The notes below the pieces were generated by a model that was not told the origin of the DNA, did no database searches, and saw only the letters and a list, made by a program, of their open reading frames with translations. A program made the position numbers and the translations under genes. From contig CAXAMN010008569.1 in assembly GCA_963970005.1 (NCBI GenBank), forward strand, positions 90,981 through 154,980: a stretch of 64,000 bases of DNA, written 5' to 3'. Origin of the DNA: Durusdinium trenchii. Taxonomy: Eukaryota > Sar > Dinophyceae > Suessiales > Symbiodiniaceae. Positions 33,020 to 44,784 of this stretch are shown here, piece by piece (the first letter of the stretch is position 1; each line of letters begins with the position of its first letter).

Positions 33020-34146
33020 AAACCGCACCCAGCTGGTGCCCAAGTTGTCTCAAGCATCTCTGTCTGAAATGCCCGGTTGGCCATAATCATCAAAGAATAT
33101 GCAGTCAAACCTCAGCCAGGCTTAAAGCACATTGGGCGGATGAACCTCCAAGGGCGATGCAAGGCTCGTCAGCCCTGGTCTATCAATCCTCATGCCAAGT
33201 GGCGAGCGCAATTGTTACTAGCGCACCAACTAAAGCGAACACCAACATTCATTGGCCCAGTAAATGTATGTATGCTGTATGCGATATGCATGCAATTTGA
33301 ACCCATGCTGGGGACCTCACACGCCCAGGTGGGGTAAGCGCTGTTGCCAAGTGCCAGCGACAATATGCACCTCATGAGATGAGCTGTCATTTCAATCATT
33401 TGTGGGAGCCACTGCTCTTCATACGCACCCCCAAAACAACTTCAGTCAAACTCAGGAACATCTTCCCAAAAAAACAGACTAGGAATCCAGGATCTTTGGT
33501 CCTGGTTAAACTGGCTGGTAGCCGGGTCCACTAGGTGAGATGCTTTGTTGATTTGGGAGGCGAATCCCACAAAGCCACAAAGCATCCCAGTACAGTACCT
33601 ACCTGGGTGCCCGGACATTGGGCCTTGAGGCAGCCCACTGCTTCAAACGTTCAAGCACCACTTCAGAGCCTTTCGATTGAGAATGCAGGTTTTTCAAAAC
33701 AAACCTGGGGCCTTGGGCTGCCTCAAAGACTTTCACTGAATTGAAAGGAGGCACCTAGTTTATACAGTAAGTCCTTGTGGACAAACTGCGTCTCCAAACA
33801 AGCGGCACTCAATGATGGTGTGGGATCGTGGCTGGAAGCGCTGAATGCGGCTGGCGCTGTATCCGCATCCAAAACCAATCTCCAGAACATCACATTCCTC
33901 AGAGTTCTGAGGCCACAAATCGGGCACGCCAAACTCAAATCGCTTGTCAATTTTGAGCTGTGGAGTTGACAAAGGCCACTGTTTTGGCTGCAAGAAACAC
34001 CTCAAAATCACTGATGGGCAAGGTGCACTGGTAATCTGCAATTCATCCACACACTTCTCCACGTAGGGTTTCTCCCATTCCATCATCACCTCGCGCTTAG
34101 GATGTTCGGCTCGAAACAAAATTCCATGGCTTGAGGTGCTGCACAT
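33020..34146 (-). pseudogene. GAMT/RMT2-like N-methyltransferase remnant, exons only
   Basis: Exons in order on the minus strand: about 34146-34045 (EVMMEWEKPYVEKCVDEL), 33957-33807 (DVLEIGFGCGYSASRIQRFQ, then HTIIEC), 33669-33603 (EVVLERLKQWAASRPNVRAP) and 33110 to about 33050 (FDCIFFDDYGQPGISDR). These are the landmarks of the guanidinoacetate/arginine N-methyltransferase family: motif I VLEIGFG-x-G, IIEC, and FFDDY. The GC-AG intron 33806-33670 restores TGC|TCT in phase, and a GT-AG intron follows. The last exon loses frame after GISDR, and usual parts between RPNV and FDCIFF are missing. A working gene is unlikely unless the breaks are sequencing errors. Confidence 0.5.
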
Positions 34147-35649
34147 CTTGCCTGCTGTCCGTCAGCGTCTAACAGCTGCTCCTTGCCCTCGCGGTCCAAG
34201 GAAAAGAAAAGGCCATCTGCCCAATCTTGGAACTCCGCGTTGGACCTGACAAAGTGGCTTTGTCCTCAACAAACCCAAGCATCCAAGCATGCCTAACTTG
34301 GGGCCAAGAAAAACACAACAACGCGGCGATGGGCTAAAGGCCAGCGTTTTTTTTTGTTCAACGCTCTCCTCGTGTTTTCTGATGTGTTCACACAGCAAAC
34401 ATGCCACTGCAAATGATGTGCATTTCATCGACTTCGCACACATCGTCATTGACGCAATGTTGTCACCAGGGGGTGGGAGCGTTGTAGCGATGACCATGTT
34501 GTGAAAATGAAGACAATGCTATGCGAAATAGCTGAAACTCGGGAATGTTGTGGAGGATGTCAACGTGCACGTGTGCGTGTGTGTCTCCATAGCATCATCT
34601 TGGAAGCAAGTCCAACCAAATCTCATTATCCTGGCCCCGCCGAATCCCCCCACACACCCTACCCCATGACAACGTCGTGGAAATCACAATATTGTGAAAT
34701 CGATGAACATCACTGTTTGGCGGGGTTGGACAAAACATTGCATACAGTGGCAAATTTGCAATGTTAACACATCAGGCCACTGGGGAGAGCGTTGAAACAG
34801 CCGCTCATCCTTGCCCAACCACTCCCAACTACAAAGCTGTGGTGGCACACTGGTGCGTGAAAATGGTGAGCGTTTGTATATACGTAATTCTTGGATTGGG
34901 GAGCTTTCAGCAAGTTCCCAGCATGCTCGGCCTGTTGGTGCAGGATTCCATTGGTGCCACGGCTTCTGCTTCCCTTTGCCGCATTGCGGCAAACTCCCCC
35001 CAAACATTCCCCACTGGCTATGCTGAAGTAGTGCCCATCTCTGATGCACCATCCTCACAAAGATGTTTTTCGTTGCTTCATTAATTGTGCAGCTATCATT
35101 ATGAACGATCGTGAATTGCATTCATCCCAAGCACTAAGGACCCTGAGCAAAAGGTACTGAAGAGATCAGAAGAGTGCGCCAACTCTCATGTGACAGCCGG
35201 TCCTGTGGGGTCAAGTTGGCCTTGCCATCGCTGAGATTGGGTGCACCACTCCACGCGCCCATCCCTCGCAATATGGCCACCTTTGATGGCTCCCACGCCC
35301 AGCTCAATTCCTTCAAAGCACCTGAGCTGCAGCAGCTCTTGGAAACCGAACAGTGTCCACCAACCTGTATGCTGCATATTTCATGCCTAGCCAGCCCGGT
35401 ACAGTATCAATCATAATTGTTCAAGCTGTCAGCTCCCTGCCTGTCATCTGTGGCTTGTCGCCATCGGAACAAATAACAACGATCTCCTGGAATGCTCACC
35501 TGAGCAAGCGTCTGCCAATGCATCGTACTCAAGTGCTGAATCATTTTGTGCACCCCGTTTTCTGATCATTAGGCCACTAGAGGAGCGGCTTCGCCTTTTG
35601 TCAATAAGGCCGTCACAGCCCAAAGTCCAGTGATCTCCTAGGTTCGACG

Positions 35650-37110
35650 ATGATCGATTAGGTTGGAGGCCATCGCTATTAGGTTGGAGGCCATGGCAAA
35701 CCATGGCAAATACGTTGGAGGCCATTGCTATAAGGTTGGAGGCCATCGCTATTGGCTATTAGGTTGGAGGCCATTGCTATTAGCTTGGAGGTCATGGAAA
35801 ACACGTTGGAGGCCATTGCTTTTAGGTTGGAGGCCATCGCTATTAGGTTGGAGACCATGGCAAATACTTTGGAGGCCATTGCTATAAGGTTGGAGGCCAT
35901 CCCTATAGGTTGGAGGCCATGGCAAATACGTTGGAGGCCATCGCTATAAGGTTGGAGGCCATGGCTATTATATAGGTTGGAGGCCATTGCTTTTAGGTTG
36001 GAGGCCATCGCTATCAGGTTGGAGGCCATTGCTTTTAGGTTGGAGTCCATTACTATTAGGTTGGAGGCAACCGCTATTAGGTTAAAGGTCATTGCCAGTG
36101 CTATTCGGTTGGAGGCCATCGCTATTAGGTTGGAGGCCATGGCTTTTGGTTAGAGACAATCACTATTGGGTTGGAGGCCATCGCTATCAGGTTGGAGGCC
36201 ATCGCTTTCAGGTTGGTGGCCATCGCTAGTAAGTTGAAGGCCATTGCTATTAGGTTGGAGGCCATCGCAATTAGGTATGCAGGTCATTGCTGTTAGGTTG
36301 AAGGGCATTGCTATTACGTTGGAGGCCGTTCCTATTACGTTGGAGCTCATTGCTATTAGGTTGGAAGCCATTGCTATCAGGTTGGAGGCATCGCTATTGG
36401 GTTGGAGGCCATTGCTATTAGATTGGAGGCCATCCCTTTTAGGTTGGAGCCAATTGCTATTGGGTTGGAGGCCAACACAATTTTGGAGGCCATCGCGATA
36501 AGGTTGGAGGCCATCGCTAGCAGGTTGGAGACCATCGATATTAGGCCGGACGGAGGCCATTGCTATTGGGTTGGAGGCCGTCGCTATTGGGAGCCATTGC
36601 TTTTATACGTTGGAGGCCATTACTATTAGGTTGGAGGCCATGGCTATTGGTTGGAGGCCATGGCTATTGGGTAGGAAACCATCGCAATTAGGCTGGAGGC
36701 CATTGCTATTTGGTTGGAGGCCACGCTATCAGGTCGGAGGCCATTGCTATTATATAGGTTGGAGGCCATCGCTATTAGGTTGGAGGCCATCGCTAGCAGG
36801 TTGGAGGCCATTGATATTAGGCCGGAGGCCATTGCTACTAGGTTGGAGAGCATTGCTACTAGGTTGGAGGCCATTGCTATTAGGTTGGAGGCCATTGCTA
36901 TTAGGTTACGGTTGCAGGCCAGCGCTGTGCGGGTGGAGGCCATTGCTATTAGGTTGGGGGGCCATTGCTTTTAGGTTGACGGCCATCGCCCATTGCTTGT
37001 AGGTTGAGGTTGGAGGCCATCACAAATGGCTTGGAGGCCATCGGTATTAGGGTGGAAGCCATCGCTATTAGTTTGGAGGCCGTTGCTATTAGGTTGGAGG
37101 CTATATGCGG
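35650..37110 (+). repeat. 21-bp minisatellite array (GGTTGGAGGCCATTGCTATTA)
   Basis: About 70 diverged copies over 1.46 kb. The unit is seven codons long, so all strands stay open for long stretches (RLEAIAI on plus, MASNLIA on minus). These frames are not taken as genes. Confidence 0.95.
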
Positions 37111-38399
37111 TTCCGTGTGTCTGTCCACGCGAAGGAAAGCTTCAGCTCAGCAGCTGGAAATGTTGATGCATTCCTTGTCTGTGTGCCAAGTCCCTCGAGC
37201 CTGGGAGACTGTGGGAGGCGATTGTCTTGAAATCAAGGGGCCAGTAGCATGTGGTAACTTGACCTCACCCTGTGCACCTGTGTTTGACAAATGATTTTAA
37301 GACTTGGCAGCCCTGTTGCAAAAAGACTAACCACAAACCACTGTTCCTCCCAGCCTTGCACGCTTCAGAGCTGGCTCGAGATCAGCCATGTGGACGGAGT
37401 GGCGCTCCTCACTCTGAGCTGCTCCAAGCACCCGTGTTTTGATCCAAGCATATCCTAATACCACTTGAAGGTGATGTTGGGGGTTGGATGGATTATGGAT
37501 CTCAATGCTCAGTAAAATGGCCAGAGGAAGCAAGAGTGACTGACCTTGGAACACGCACACACACACAAACACACTTGCAGTCTCCTGGACTTGGCCAGTG
37601 GCAATCGCGGCACAAGCAAATGGCTAGGCGGATGAATTCATTCATCAGAAGTAGGTCAAGTGAACCATGCAGCAACGCCTGGATATACTATTTAATGTTT
37701 GGATATGTTTGGGGGGTTCTTTGAAGCTGTGGGCTTTCACTAGCCTTTGATTCTGGGGAGTCTTTGAGTATCCCCCCCTTTCCGCGCTGCAGTGCTGGTT
37801 GGACAATTCCCATCCACACCTGACCAGGGCTCCGTGAAGGAGTCGGGGTCTTATCCAGTTCCAAACCAACTGGAATTCCTTAGAGCAAAGATGAGCAACA
37901 TGAGTCTGAGGGTTGCATCGGCAAGTGAGGGAACCAGCCACAATAGCAAAGTCGGGTGAACACTGAAAACGGTGGGGTGCAGGGGCAACACGCTGCACGC
38001 TCCAAACATGATTATACATGAATGCACAAACCAACGCTCACCTAACATCTGATTTGTTGATATCCTGGAAATTTCATTCCGTCAAACCTTGTGACCCTTC
38101 CTGCATCACTACACCTGACCCATTTGCACTTTATCCAACTTTCAATCAAGCTGCTCAACACACCTCTTGGCGCAGGTGTCGGAACTTGTGGCGTGGTCGC
38201 CTGCGGGGTGGTCGCCTCGGAAGGCTCCTGCAGCGCTTCAACAAGGGCTCCGTCTCTCATTATTGGTTCTGAGAATGACCGGCAGGTTTCGTATGGAAAA
38301 TTACTTTACTTCGAGTGATCCTCACCATGACATTTCAATCATTTGTCTTGATGCCATAGTGAGGGGCATGTTGCCATAGTCGTTAGTATTGTAGTTCTC

Positions 38400-39215
38400 A
38401 ATGTTGTTTGTGGGTCCTCGGGTTGTGTGCTGTGGTTGTCTGCTGTGTTGTGGTTGTGGTTGTGTGTTTGTGGTTGTGTGTTTATGGTTGTGGTAGTGGT
38501 TGTGATTGTGTGTTTGTCGTTGTGGTTGTGTCTTTGCGATTGTGTGTTTGTAGTTGTGGTTGTGGTTGTGTCTTTGTGATTGTGCGTTTGTAGTTGTGTT
38601 TGTGGTTGTGTGTTTGTGGATGTGTTTGTGTTTGTGGTTGTGTTTGTGGTAGTGGTTGTGATTATGTGTTTGTAGTTGTGGATGTGGTTGTGTCTTTGTG
38701 ATTATGTGTTTGTAGTTGTGGTTGTGTCTTTGTGATTGTGTGTTTGTACTTGTGGTTGTGGTTGTGTGTTTGTGGTTGTGTTTGTGGATGTGTTTGTGGT
38801 TGTGTGTTTGTGGTTGTGTGTTTGTGTGTTTGTGGTTGTGTGTTTGTGGTTGAGTGTTTGTGGTTGTGTGTTTGCGGTTGTGTGTTTGTGTGTGTCTGTG
38901 GTTGTGTGTTGTGTGTATGTTTGTGATTGTGTCTTTGTAGTTGTGTTTGTAGTTGTGTGGTTGTGATTGTGTTTGTAGTTGCGTGTTTGTGATTGTGTTT
39001 GTAATTGTGTGTTTGTGGTTGTGTGGTTGTGGTTGTGTGTTTGTCGTTTTGTGTTTGTGGTTATGTGTTTGTGATTGTGTCTTTGTAGTTGTGTTTGTAG
39101 TTGTGTGTTTGTGATTGTGTTTGTGATTGTGAGTTTGTGATTGTGTTTGTGGTTGTGTGTTTGTGGTTGCGCGTTTGCGGTCGTGTGTTTGTGATTGTGT
39201 GTTTGTGGATTTTAT
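38400..39215. repeat. TG-rich satellite (TTGTGGTTGTGTG-type)
   Basis: About 800 bp of TTGTGGTTGTGTGTTTGTGG-like repeats with G/T strand asymmetry. The minus strand gives His/Thr/Asn/Gln low-complexity frames, which are rejected as genes. Confidence 0.95.
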
Positions 39216-39224
39216 CTGGCAAAC

Positions 39225-39430
39225 TATCTGGTTGAGGTCCAGCGGTGCACACTGCGATCGGATCCCTGCGGTTGAGGTCCAGCGGTGCACACTGCGATCG
39301 GATCCTTGCGGTTGAGGTCCAGGGGTGCACNNNNNNNNNNACTGCGATCGGATCCTTGCGGTTGAGGTCCAGGGGTGCACACTGCGAGGGGATCCTTGTG
39401 GTTGAGGTCCAGGGGTGCACACTACGATCC
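39225..39430. repeat. about 60-bp tandem repeat with assembly gap
   Basis: Four to five copies of CGATCGGATCCTTGCGGTTG…AGGTCCAGGGGTGCACACTG. Ten Ns lie at 39331-39340. Confidence 0.92.
39331..39340. other. assembly gap (10 Ns)
   Basis: Run of ten Ns inside a tandem array. Confidence 0.99.
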
Positions 39431-40204
39431 GGAGCTGGCCAGACAAGATCGGCAAAGCAGATTGGCGAGGAAGGAAGCAAGGAAGAAGGAGGAAGGAGGA
39501 GGACGAGGAGGCGGAGGCGGAGGAAGAACAACTGTGATAAAATCTAACAACCCTCACCTGGCAGGTGGGGAAAAAACTTGAGGCCAGGGGGAGGAGGTCG
39601 AAAGCTAGCCGAATCGCACCGGATGTACTAGTTACATAGTCGGCAAAGCATGTCGTGATTACATGTTTTGGGAGAAAGGTTGCTACGTAGACACTTTGCG
39701 CCAAAGAATGTAAATGTGACATCGCCGACTGGCAAGGGTACATTGGAACAACACGGGTGCACTCGTTGGCAGGCACGAAGATACGTGATCGGCAAATCTG
39801 GGGAGTAAATTTACCCCCCGCTTTGGTATGCCTTGAGTCGGAAAAAGGGGTAAGCATTTCTGACATCACACGGACTGTACATACACTAGGGCGTCCGTAG
39901 TGTAGGAGAAGAACGGGTAAAAGGTATATGGAATAGAGTGTCTTGAGGAAATGGCCGGCTTATGGTTATTGCAATTCTGGGGGGGTAAATTTACCCACCC
40001 CTTATGTATGCCTTGTGCCGGAAAGAGACTGTGCATACACTAGGGCGTCCGTAGTGTAGGATAAGCACTGGTAAAAGGTATAAGGAGTAGAGTGTCTTGA
40101 GGAAATAGCCGGCTTATGGTTATGGCAAATCTGGGGGGTAAATTTACCCCCCGCTTATGCATGCATTAGGCTAGAAATAGGGTAAAGAACTTGTAGCAGT
40201 GAAG

Positions 40205-40495
40205 TACAAGGCCTATGCAGCAAGCAGCAGCAGCAGCACCAGCAGTCAGCAGCCAGCAGCAACCACCAACCGGCAGCCAGCCAGCAGCACCACGCAGCAG
40301 CAGCGCAGCACCAATCAGCACCATCACCAGCAGCAAGCAGCAGCAGCAAGCAGCAGCAGAAGCAGCAGCAGCAGCAGCGGCGTCGTCAGCAACAGCAGCA
40401 GCGGCACCAAGCCGCAACAAGTAGCAAAGCAGCAGCTACAAAAGCGGCAACCAGCGGCAGCAGCAAACAGCAGCAGCAAGCAGCAGCAGCACCGT
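40205..40495. repeat. CAG/GCA-rich low-complexity block
   Basis: About 290 bp of degenerate GCA/CAG triplets (poly-Ser, Ala or Gln depending on frame). It sits where a unit of the palindrome repeat family is interrupted. Confidence 0.9.
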
Positions 40496-40570
40496 TTACA
40501 TCAAGCCACCGTTTACACCCAACCAACCACGTTCACGCGTTCAACCAACCCCCGCTACACGGCGCAGCTG

Positions 40571-40688
40571 GGAGTCGAACCGGGGGAGGGGGGGGTTAGC
40601 GTGATATATCAAGCTTTAAGGCACACAGCTCATCCCACTACCAATTGCTAAAGCAAAGAAGAACTCAGCTAGCATGCTAGCTTTCGTG
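40571..40688 (-). repeat. possible tRNA-derived SINE fragment (B-box-like)
   Basis: GGTTCGACTCC on the minus strand (40571-40581) is an exact RNA polymerase III B-box form. It is followed by the CAAGCTTTAAGGCAC…AGCTAGCATGCTAGCT unit. A second place with the same order, GGTTCAACTCC then the unit, lies at 41986-42150. No A box or full tRNA fold was found. Confidence 0.35.
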
Positions 40689-40769
40689 ATCAAGCTTTAA
40701 GGCACGCAGCTCATTCCACTTCCATTTGCTAAAGCAAAGAAGAACTCAGCTAGCATGCTAGCTTTCGTG
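40608..40769. repeat. 81-bp tandem duplication with AGCTAGCATGCTAGCT palindrome
   Basis: Two near-identical 81-bp units, 40608-40688 and 40689-40769. Each ends with the 16-bp perfect palindrome (40667-40682 and 40748-40763). A third copy lies at about 42068-42150 with its palindrome at 42127-42142. Confidence 0.92.
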
Positions 40770-42067
40770 ATTACCTACCGCTTTTGTATGCCTTGGGTAG
40801 GAAAGAGGGGTGAGCATTTCTGACATCACACGGACTGTACATACACTAGGGCGTCCGTAGTGTAGGATAAACACGGTAAAGGTATAAGGAGTAGAGTGTC
40901 TTGGGGCAATAGCCGGCTTATGGTTATGGCAAATTTGGGGGGTAAATTTACCCCCCGCTTTCGTATGCCTTGGGTTGGAAAGAGGGGTCAGCATTTCTTG
41001 CACCACAAGGATTGTACATACATTAGAGCGTCCATAGTGTAGGATAAGCACTGGTAAAAGGTATAAGGAATAGAGTGTCTTCAAGAAATAGCCGGTAGCA
41101 AATTTGGTGGGTATGGATACAATCAACAGTTTTGCCAAACCACACATGTCCAAGACAGTAAATTCAAACACTTTACTCTCAGGTATTGAAGATTCATCAA
41201 CTGACGAGGCGCAAAATGTTATGTGATGCATCCACAAGAAGAAGACGAGCAAATGACCATGCTTCCGACGAAGCTGACCATGCTTTCGACAAAGCTCGTC
41301 AATGAATCCTAAATACAAGCACTAAGAGTGTCTAGATGAAATAGCTGGTTTACTGTTATGGTAAATCTGGAGGGTAAATTTACCCACCGCTTTTGTATGC
41401 CTTGGGTCGGAAAGAGGGGTGAGCATTTCTGACATCACACGGACTGTACATACACTAGGGCGTCCGTAGTGTAGGATAAACACTGGTAAAAGGTATAAGG
41501 AATATAGTGTCTTGGGGTAATAGCCGGTAGCAAATGTGGCGGGTATGGATACAATCAACAATTTTGCCAAACCACACATGTCCAAGACAGTAAATTCAAA
41601 CTTTGCTCTCAGGTAATGAAGATTCATCAACTGACGAGGCGCAGCCGAAATGCTACGTGATGCATCCACAAGAAAAAACGAGCAAATGATCATGCTTCCG
41701 ACGAAGCTGACCATGCTTCCGACAAAGCTCCTCAATGAATCCTAAATACAAACACTAAATCAGTGGATGCTTTGCAAAAACGCATGCAAAATCCCATGTG
41801 TGTCATCTTGGTTCTCCAATAATTACGTGTGCTTCCGCTACCCAGGATCATCCAAAATTCAAGTGCATGATGTCTTTCACATCCTGGTTTTGAATGCACA
41901 CCCCAAAATCAAAAATACCAAACAAAACACCAACAATTTCCAACATGTAACAACACCTCCACTAATGCCAAAACGCCTGCAGCTGGGAGTTGAACCGCGG
42001 GGGGGGGGTCCTTAGCGTGATATATCACGCTAGAGTGGGGGCCAGGGCCCCCCCCTTAGTGTGATAT

Positions 42068-42150
42068 ATCAAGCTTTAAGGCACGCAGCTCATTCCACTA
42101 CCAATTGCTAAAGCAAAGAAGAACTCAGCTAGCATGCTAGCTTTCGTGAT
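42068..42150. repeat. third copy of the 81-bp palindrome unit
   Basis: Same sequence order as at 40608, preceded by GTGATATATCAAGCTTTAAG. A GTGATATATCACGC partial palindrome lies just before it. Confidence 0.88.
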
Positions 42151-42159
42151 ATTCAACAT

Positions 42160-43250
42160 TCTTCAACCAAAAACACACACCAATGCTCCTTCGCGACGAA
42201 TCTGACATCACGCAGAGGCGCACGCACCTTTCGAGTTGCACAGAGCTATTTGGCACACACGCTTCCAAACACAATGCAGGCTGCTTGGACAACCTGACGT
42301 TCGCAACTCGTATGTTGCGAGCAAAGCACCAATAAATGTCCAAAAAGCAACTTCGGCATAGGATATTTTCGCTAGAGGTGCATTTTGGGTTATGTCAACA
42401 TAAATACAGGACACGAAGAAATGCACTCGTCTCTTGGTGTCTTCTCATCCAGGATTCAGCGCCCATTTGCCCGCTCGCAGAACTCTCCATTGTTACTAGT
42501 GTCAGCTATCAGCCTTGGGACAAAGAAGCTGGGCCCAAGAAGGCTGCGCTGACAAATCAGCAGAATCGCGAGATCAACTCAAACGTGCATCTCTGAGCTC
42601 AGTGAGAAAGCTCATCCTTTATGTTCCTTGTATATATAAGGTGGGACTCCACATGAATCCAACAAGCCTCCCCTAAACCGTTCCCAAACCTACCGCAGCT
42701 CCCACTTACAGAATACGTTCAACATACCGAACATCTACGCCGAATGGCCGTTTGATGCTGTTTGGGCTTTGCGGGAGTGCAATATACCTCGAACGAGGCC
42801 ACTGCAAAGGACACTTGGAGCTCAGGGCACGATCTCTTAGTGCAAAATGTCGTCCCAGGAAGCTGGATTTGTTTGATGTTTCTTCGGATGTTTTGTTCTA
42901 GCCGACTCAATGTGTATAGCGACACTTTTCTGTTCTTCCGTGATGAGTTGGACATCGGAATACCATCCATGCTTCCTCGGCTCCCTCGCTCACACTCATA
43001 GTTGCCGCTGGCAACTTGCTTCGAGTCTTCCGACCTACTGCCCAGGCAGTCTAGTCAACACATGCCAAAACAACTTGCGGAAGCAAACCCTGGCCTGCCA
43101 CACAACTACTCTCCACGAGACTGTCGCTCCTGCACGCACGCGGGAAGCCGTGGGATTATAATATATACAATGCTTTTGCCGCTGCTGTGAGGTCACCCCT
43201 AACATTAGTTGAAAAACAAAAAGAACTTTCATATGCTTTAAGGCCTGAAT
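42160..43250. other. stretch without a supported gene
   Basis: Only short frames with no recognisable domain on either strand. Confidence 0.5.
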
Positions 43251-43254
43251 CCTT

Positions 43255-43640
43255 GATTAAAAAAAAAATCGAAAAAAAGTCAACAAAAAGCCAACTGGAA
43301 AAGTCAAAGTCAAAAAAGTCAAATTGAAAAGTCAAAAATAAACAACAAGTCAACCATAGACCACAGATCGAAAAAGTCAAAAAACAAGTCAAACAAAAAA
43401 TCAAAAAATGTCGAAAACAAAATGCAAAAAAAATGTCAAATTCAAAAAACAAATCGAAAAAATATAAAACAAAAACCAGTCAAGAAAAGTCATCCACTCG
43501 AAAAGTCAAAAAAAGCAAATCAAAAAAAGTCGAATCTGGGCAAATTGACTTTTTTTTTGACTTTCTGAAACATTCTGATTTGACTTGTTTTTGACTTTGA
43601 CTTTTGGGATTGACTTTTTTGACTTGTTTTTTAAAATACA
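43255..43640. repeat. AAAGTC low-complexity tract followed by its inverted complement
   Basis: 43255-43535 is built of AAAGTCAAA-like units. 43548-43635 is built of the complementary TTTGACTTT units. Together they could form a long, imperfect hairpin. Confidence 0.85.
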
Positions 43641-43679
43641 GTAGATTGAAAACATGCTCTTTCCAATGAAAGGTTTTTA

Positions 43680-44035
43680 TGACCCTAGCATTGTTTCGGG
43701 TGCCAACTCTAGACTTGCTTTGGAGGTCGAGCGTCGTCAAAGCCACCCACAAGCAGCCCCTGCCCACCACCCTTAAGAGTGTGTCCTTCTCTGCCTTGGC
43801 AGCTAAGCGTTGGCGAACAAGCTCCTGGCCACCCAGTATCCACCATTCGCTCAAAAGGGTCTCTCTAAGACCAAGCACAGCTTTTGCTTTCCGTAAATCA
43901 AGCTGCCAAACAGCCTCGTCTGGAGGTTCGGGGCAATCGCGCGACCGATGGCCATACTGCTTGCAGTTGAAGCCTAGCTCAACAGTGTCTGGGTTTGGTT
44001 TGGCAATCTGGTTGACACGCTGTCATCAAAACATG
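43680..44035 (-). pseudogene. decayed CCHC zinc-knuckle sequence with helical continuation
   Basis: The frame reads ELGFNCKQYGHRSRDCPEPP, then WQLDLRKAKAVLGLRETLL and QELVRQRLAAKAEKDTLLRV. The knuckle has the spacing C-x2-C-x4-H-x4-C, but the first Cys is Gly. It closely resembles the intact knuckle at 51948-52017. What follows has a protein-like helical composition; its role is unknown. Confidence 0.4.
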
Positions 44036-44040
44036 ATGTC

Positions 44041-44073
44041 GCATATATATATATATATTATATATATATATAA
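44041..44073. repeat. (AT)n microsatellite
   Basis: Two AT runs separated by a TATTATA break. Confidence 0.9.
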
Positions 44074-44784
44074 AGCTGACATAGGTGGTTGCATGCACTG
44101 CTTCACAGCTAAATCAGTGGAACCGCCTTCGTAATCGATGCCAAGTAGAATCGCACAAATCAAGTGGTCAAAAGATCGGTGTCTGCAAATGTCAATGTCT
44201 GCAAAGGTGTCCAGCCCATTCGACATTGCTGCTCAAGACTAAGGCATTCGACATTGCTGCTCTTCACGGTTTTTGTAGCCTTTGCCACGGCCCTTTCCTT
44301 TCTCCTGCAAGTGCAACTTGTATAAGTTTCAAGGATGGCCAGTATTTTCGTCTGCCCAACAGATGCCTATTCCAAGGGACTTGATTTGGCAATGAGGGTG
44401 CTGGACTTTCTAGTTCACAAGCGGGTCTATAACAAGAGCTAGGGCAAGCAAGTGAGATCTTGCATGATCTTGTAGAAGCACCTCCCAACATTGACCGTTT
44501 TGTTCTTGCATGTTCTTGCGCTTGGCCCGAACATGCCAGAACTACAGTAATCCCATTTGCCCTTAATTGCCGTCTTTGACACATTTTGACGCTGCAAGAG
44601 TCTCCAAGGTGCAAATACGTGCACATCCTACATGTGGCATGCTTCATCTTCGACGGGCATGCAATTGCAAACTTCGTCCAAAAAAGGCCCACGCACGTGG
44701 CTTGGCTTGGAGGTTGCTGGAGGAACTTTGCACTCCGCAGCGCGATCTCGCCGCGAGCTCGCCTGACATGGCTACTCTTCAGCG

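Larger units (their letters stand above)
39795..41765. repeat. dispersed/tandem repeat family built on a GTAAATTTAC palindrome
   Basis: Six copies of a roughly 155-190 bp unit start near 39797, 39977, 40131, 40770, 40935 and 41366. Each starts at or near GGGGGGTAAATTTACCCCCC (perfect at 40133-40152 and 40937-40956), then runs through GTATGCCTTGGG, CATACACTAGGGCGTCCGTA, GTAAAAGGTATAAGGA and AATAGCCGGCTTATGG. The copy at 40131 is cut off by the CAG-rich block. Two copies carry the same extra 230 bp (41105-41335 and 41535-41765), a larger tandem duplication. Confidence 0.85.

Noticed and set aside
35679..36943. Minus-strand frames of MASNLIA repeats
   Set aside because: Product of a 21-bp codon-period minisatellite; no flanking protein-like sequence.
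35600..37110. Regularly repeated units that could suggest a CRISPR array
   Set aside because: The units are contiguous with no unique spacers, and the genome is eukaryotic.
38322..39869. 515-codon minus-strand frame rich in His, Thr, Asn and Gln
   Set aside because: It is the complement of the TG-rich satellite, runs through an N gap, and shows only low complexity.
44026..44692. Minus-strand frames including one of 142 codons, rich in Cys and Pro
   Set aside because: No domain, no clear exon boundaries, and composition unlike the nearby DUF4116 exons.
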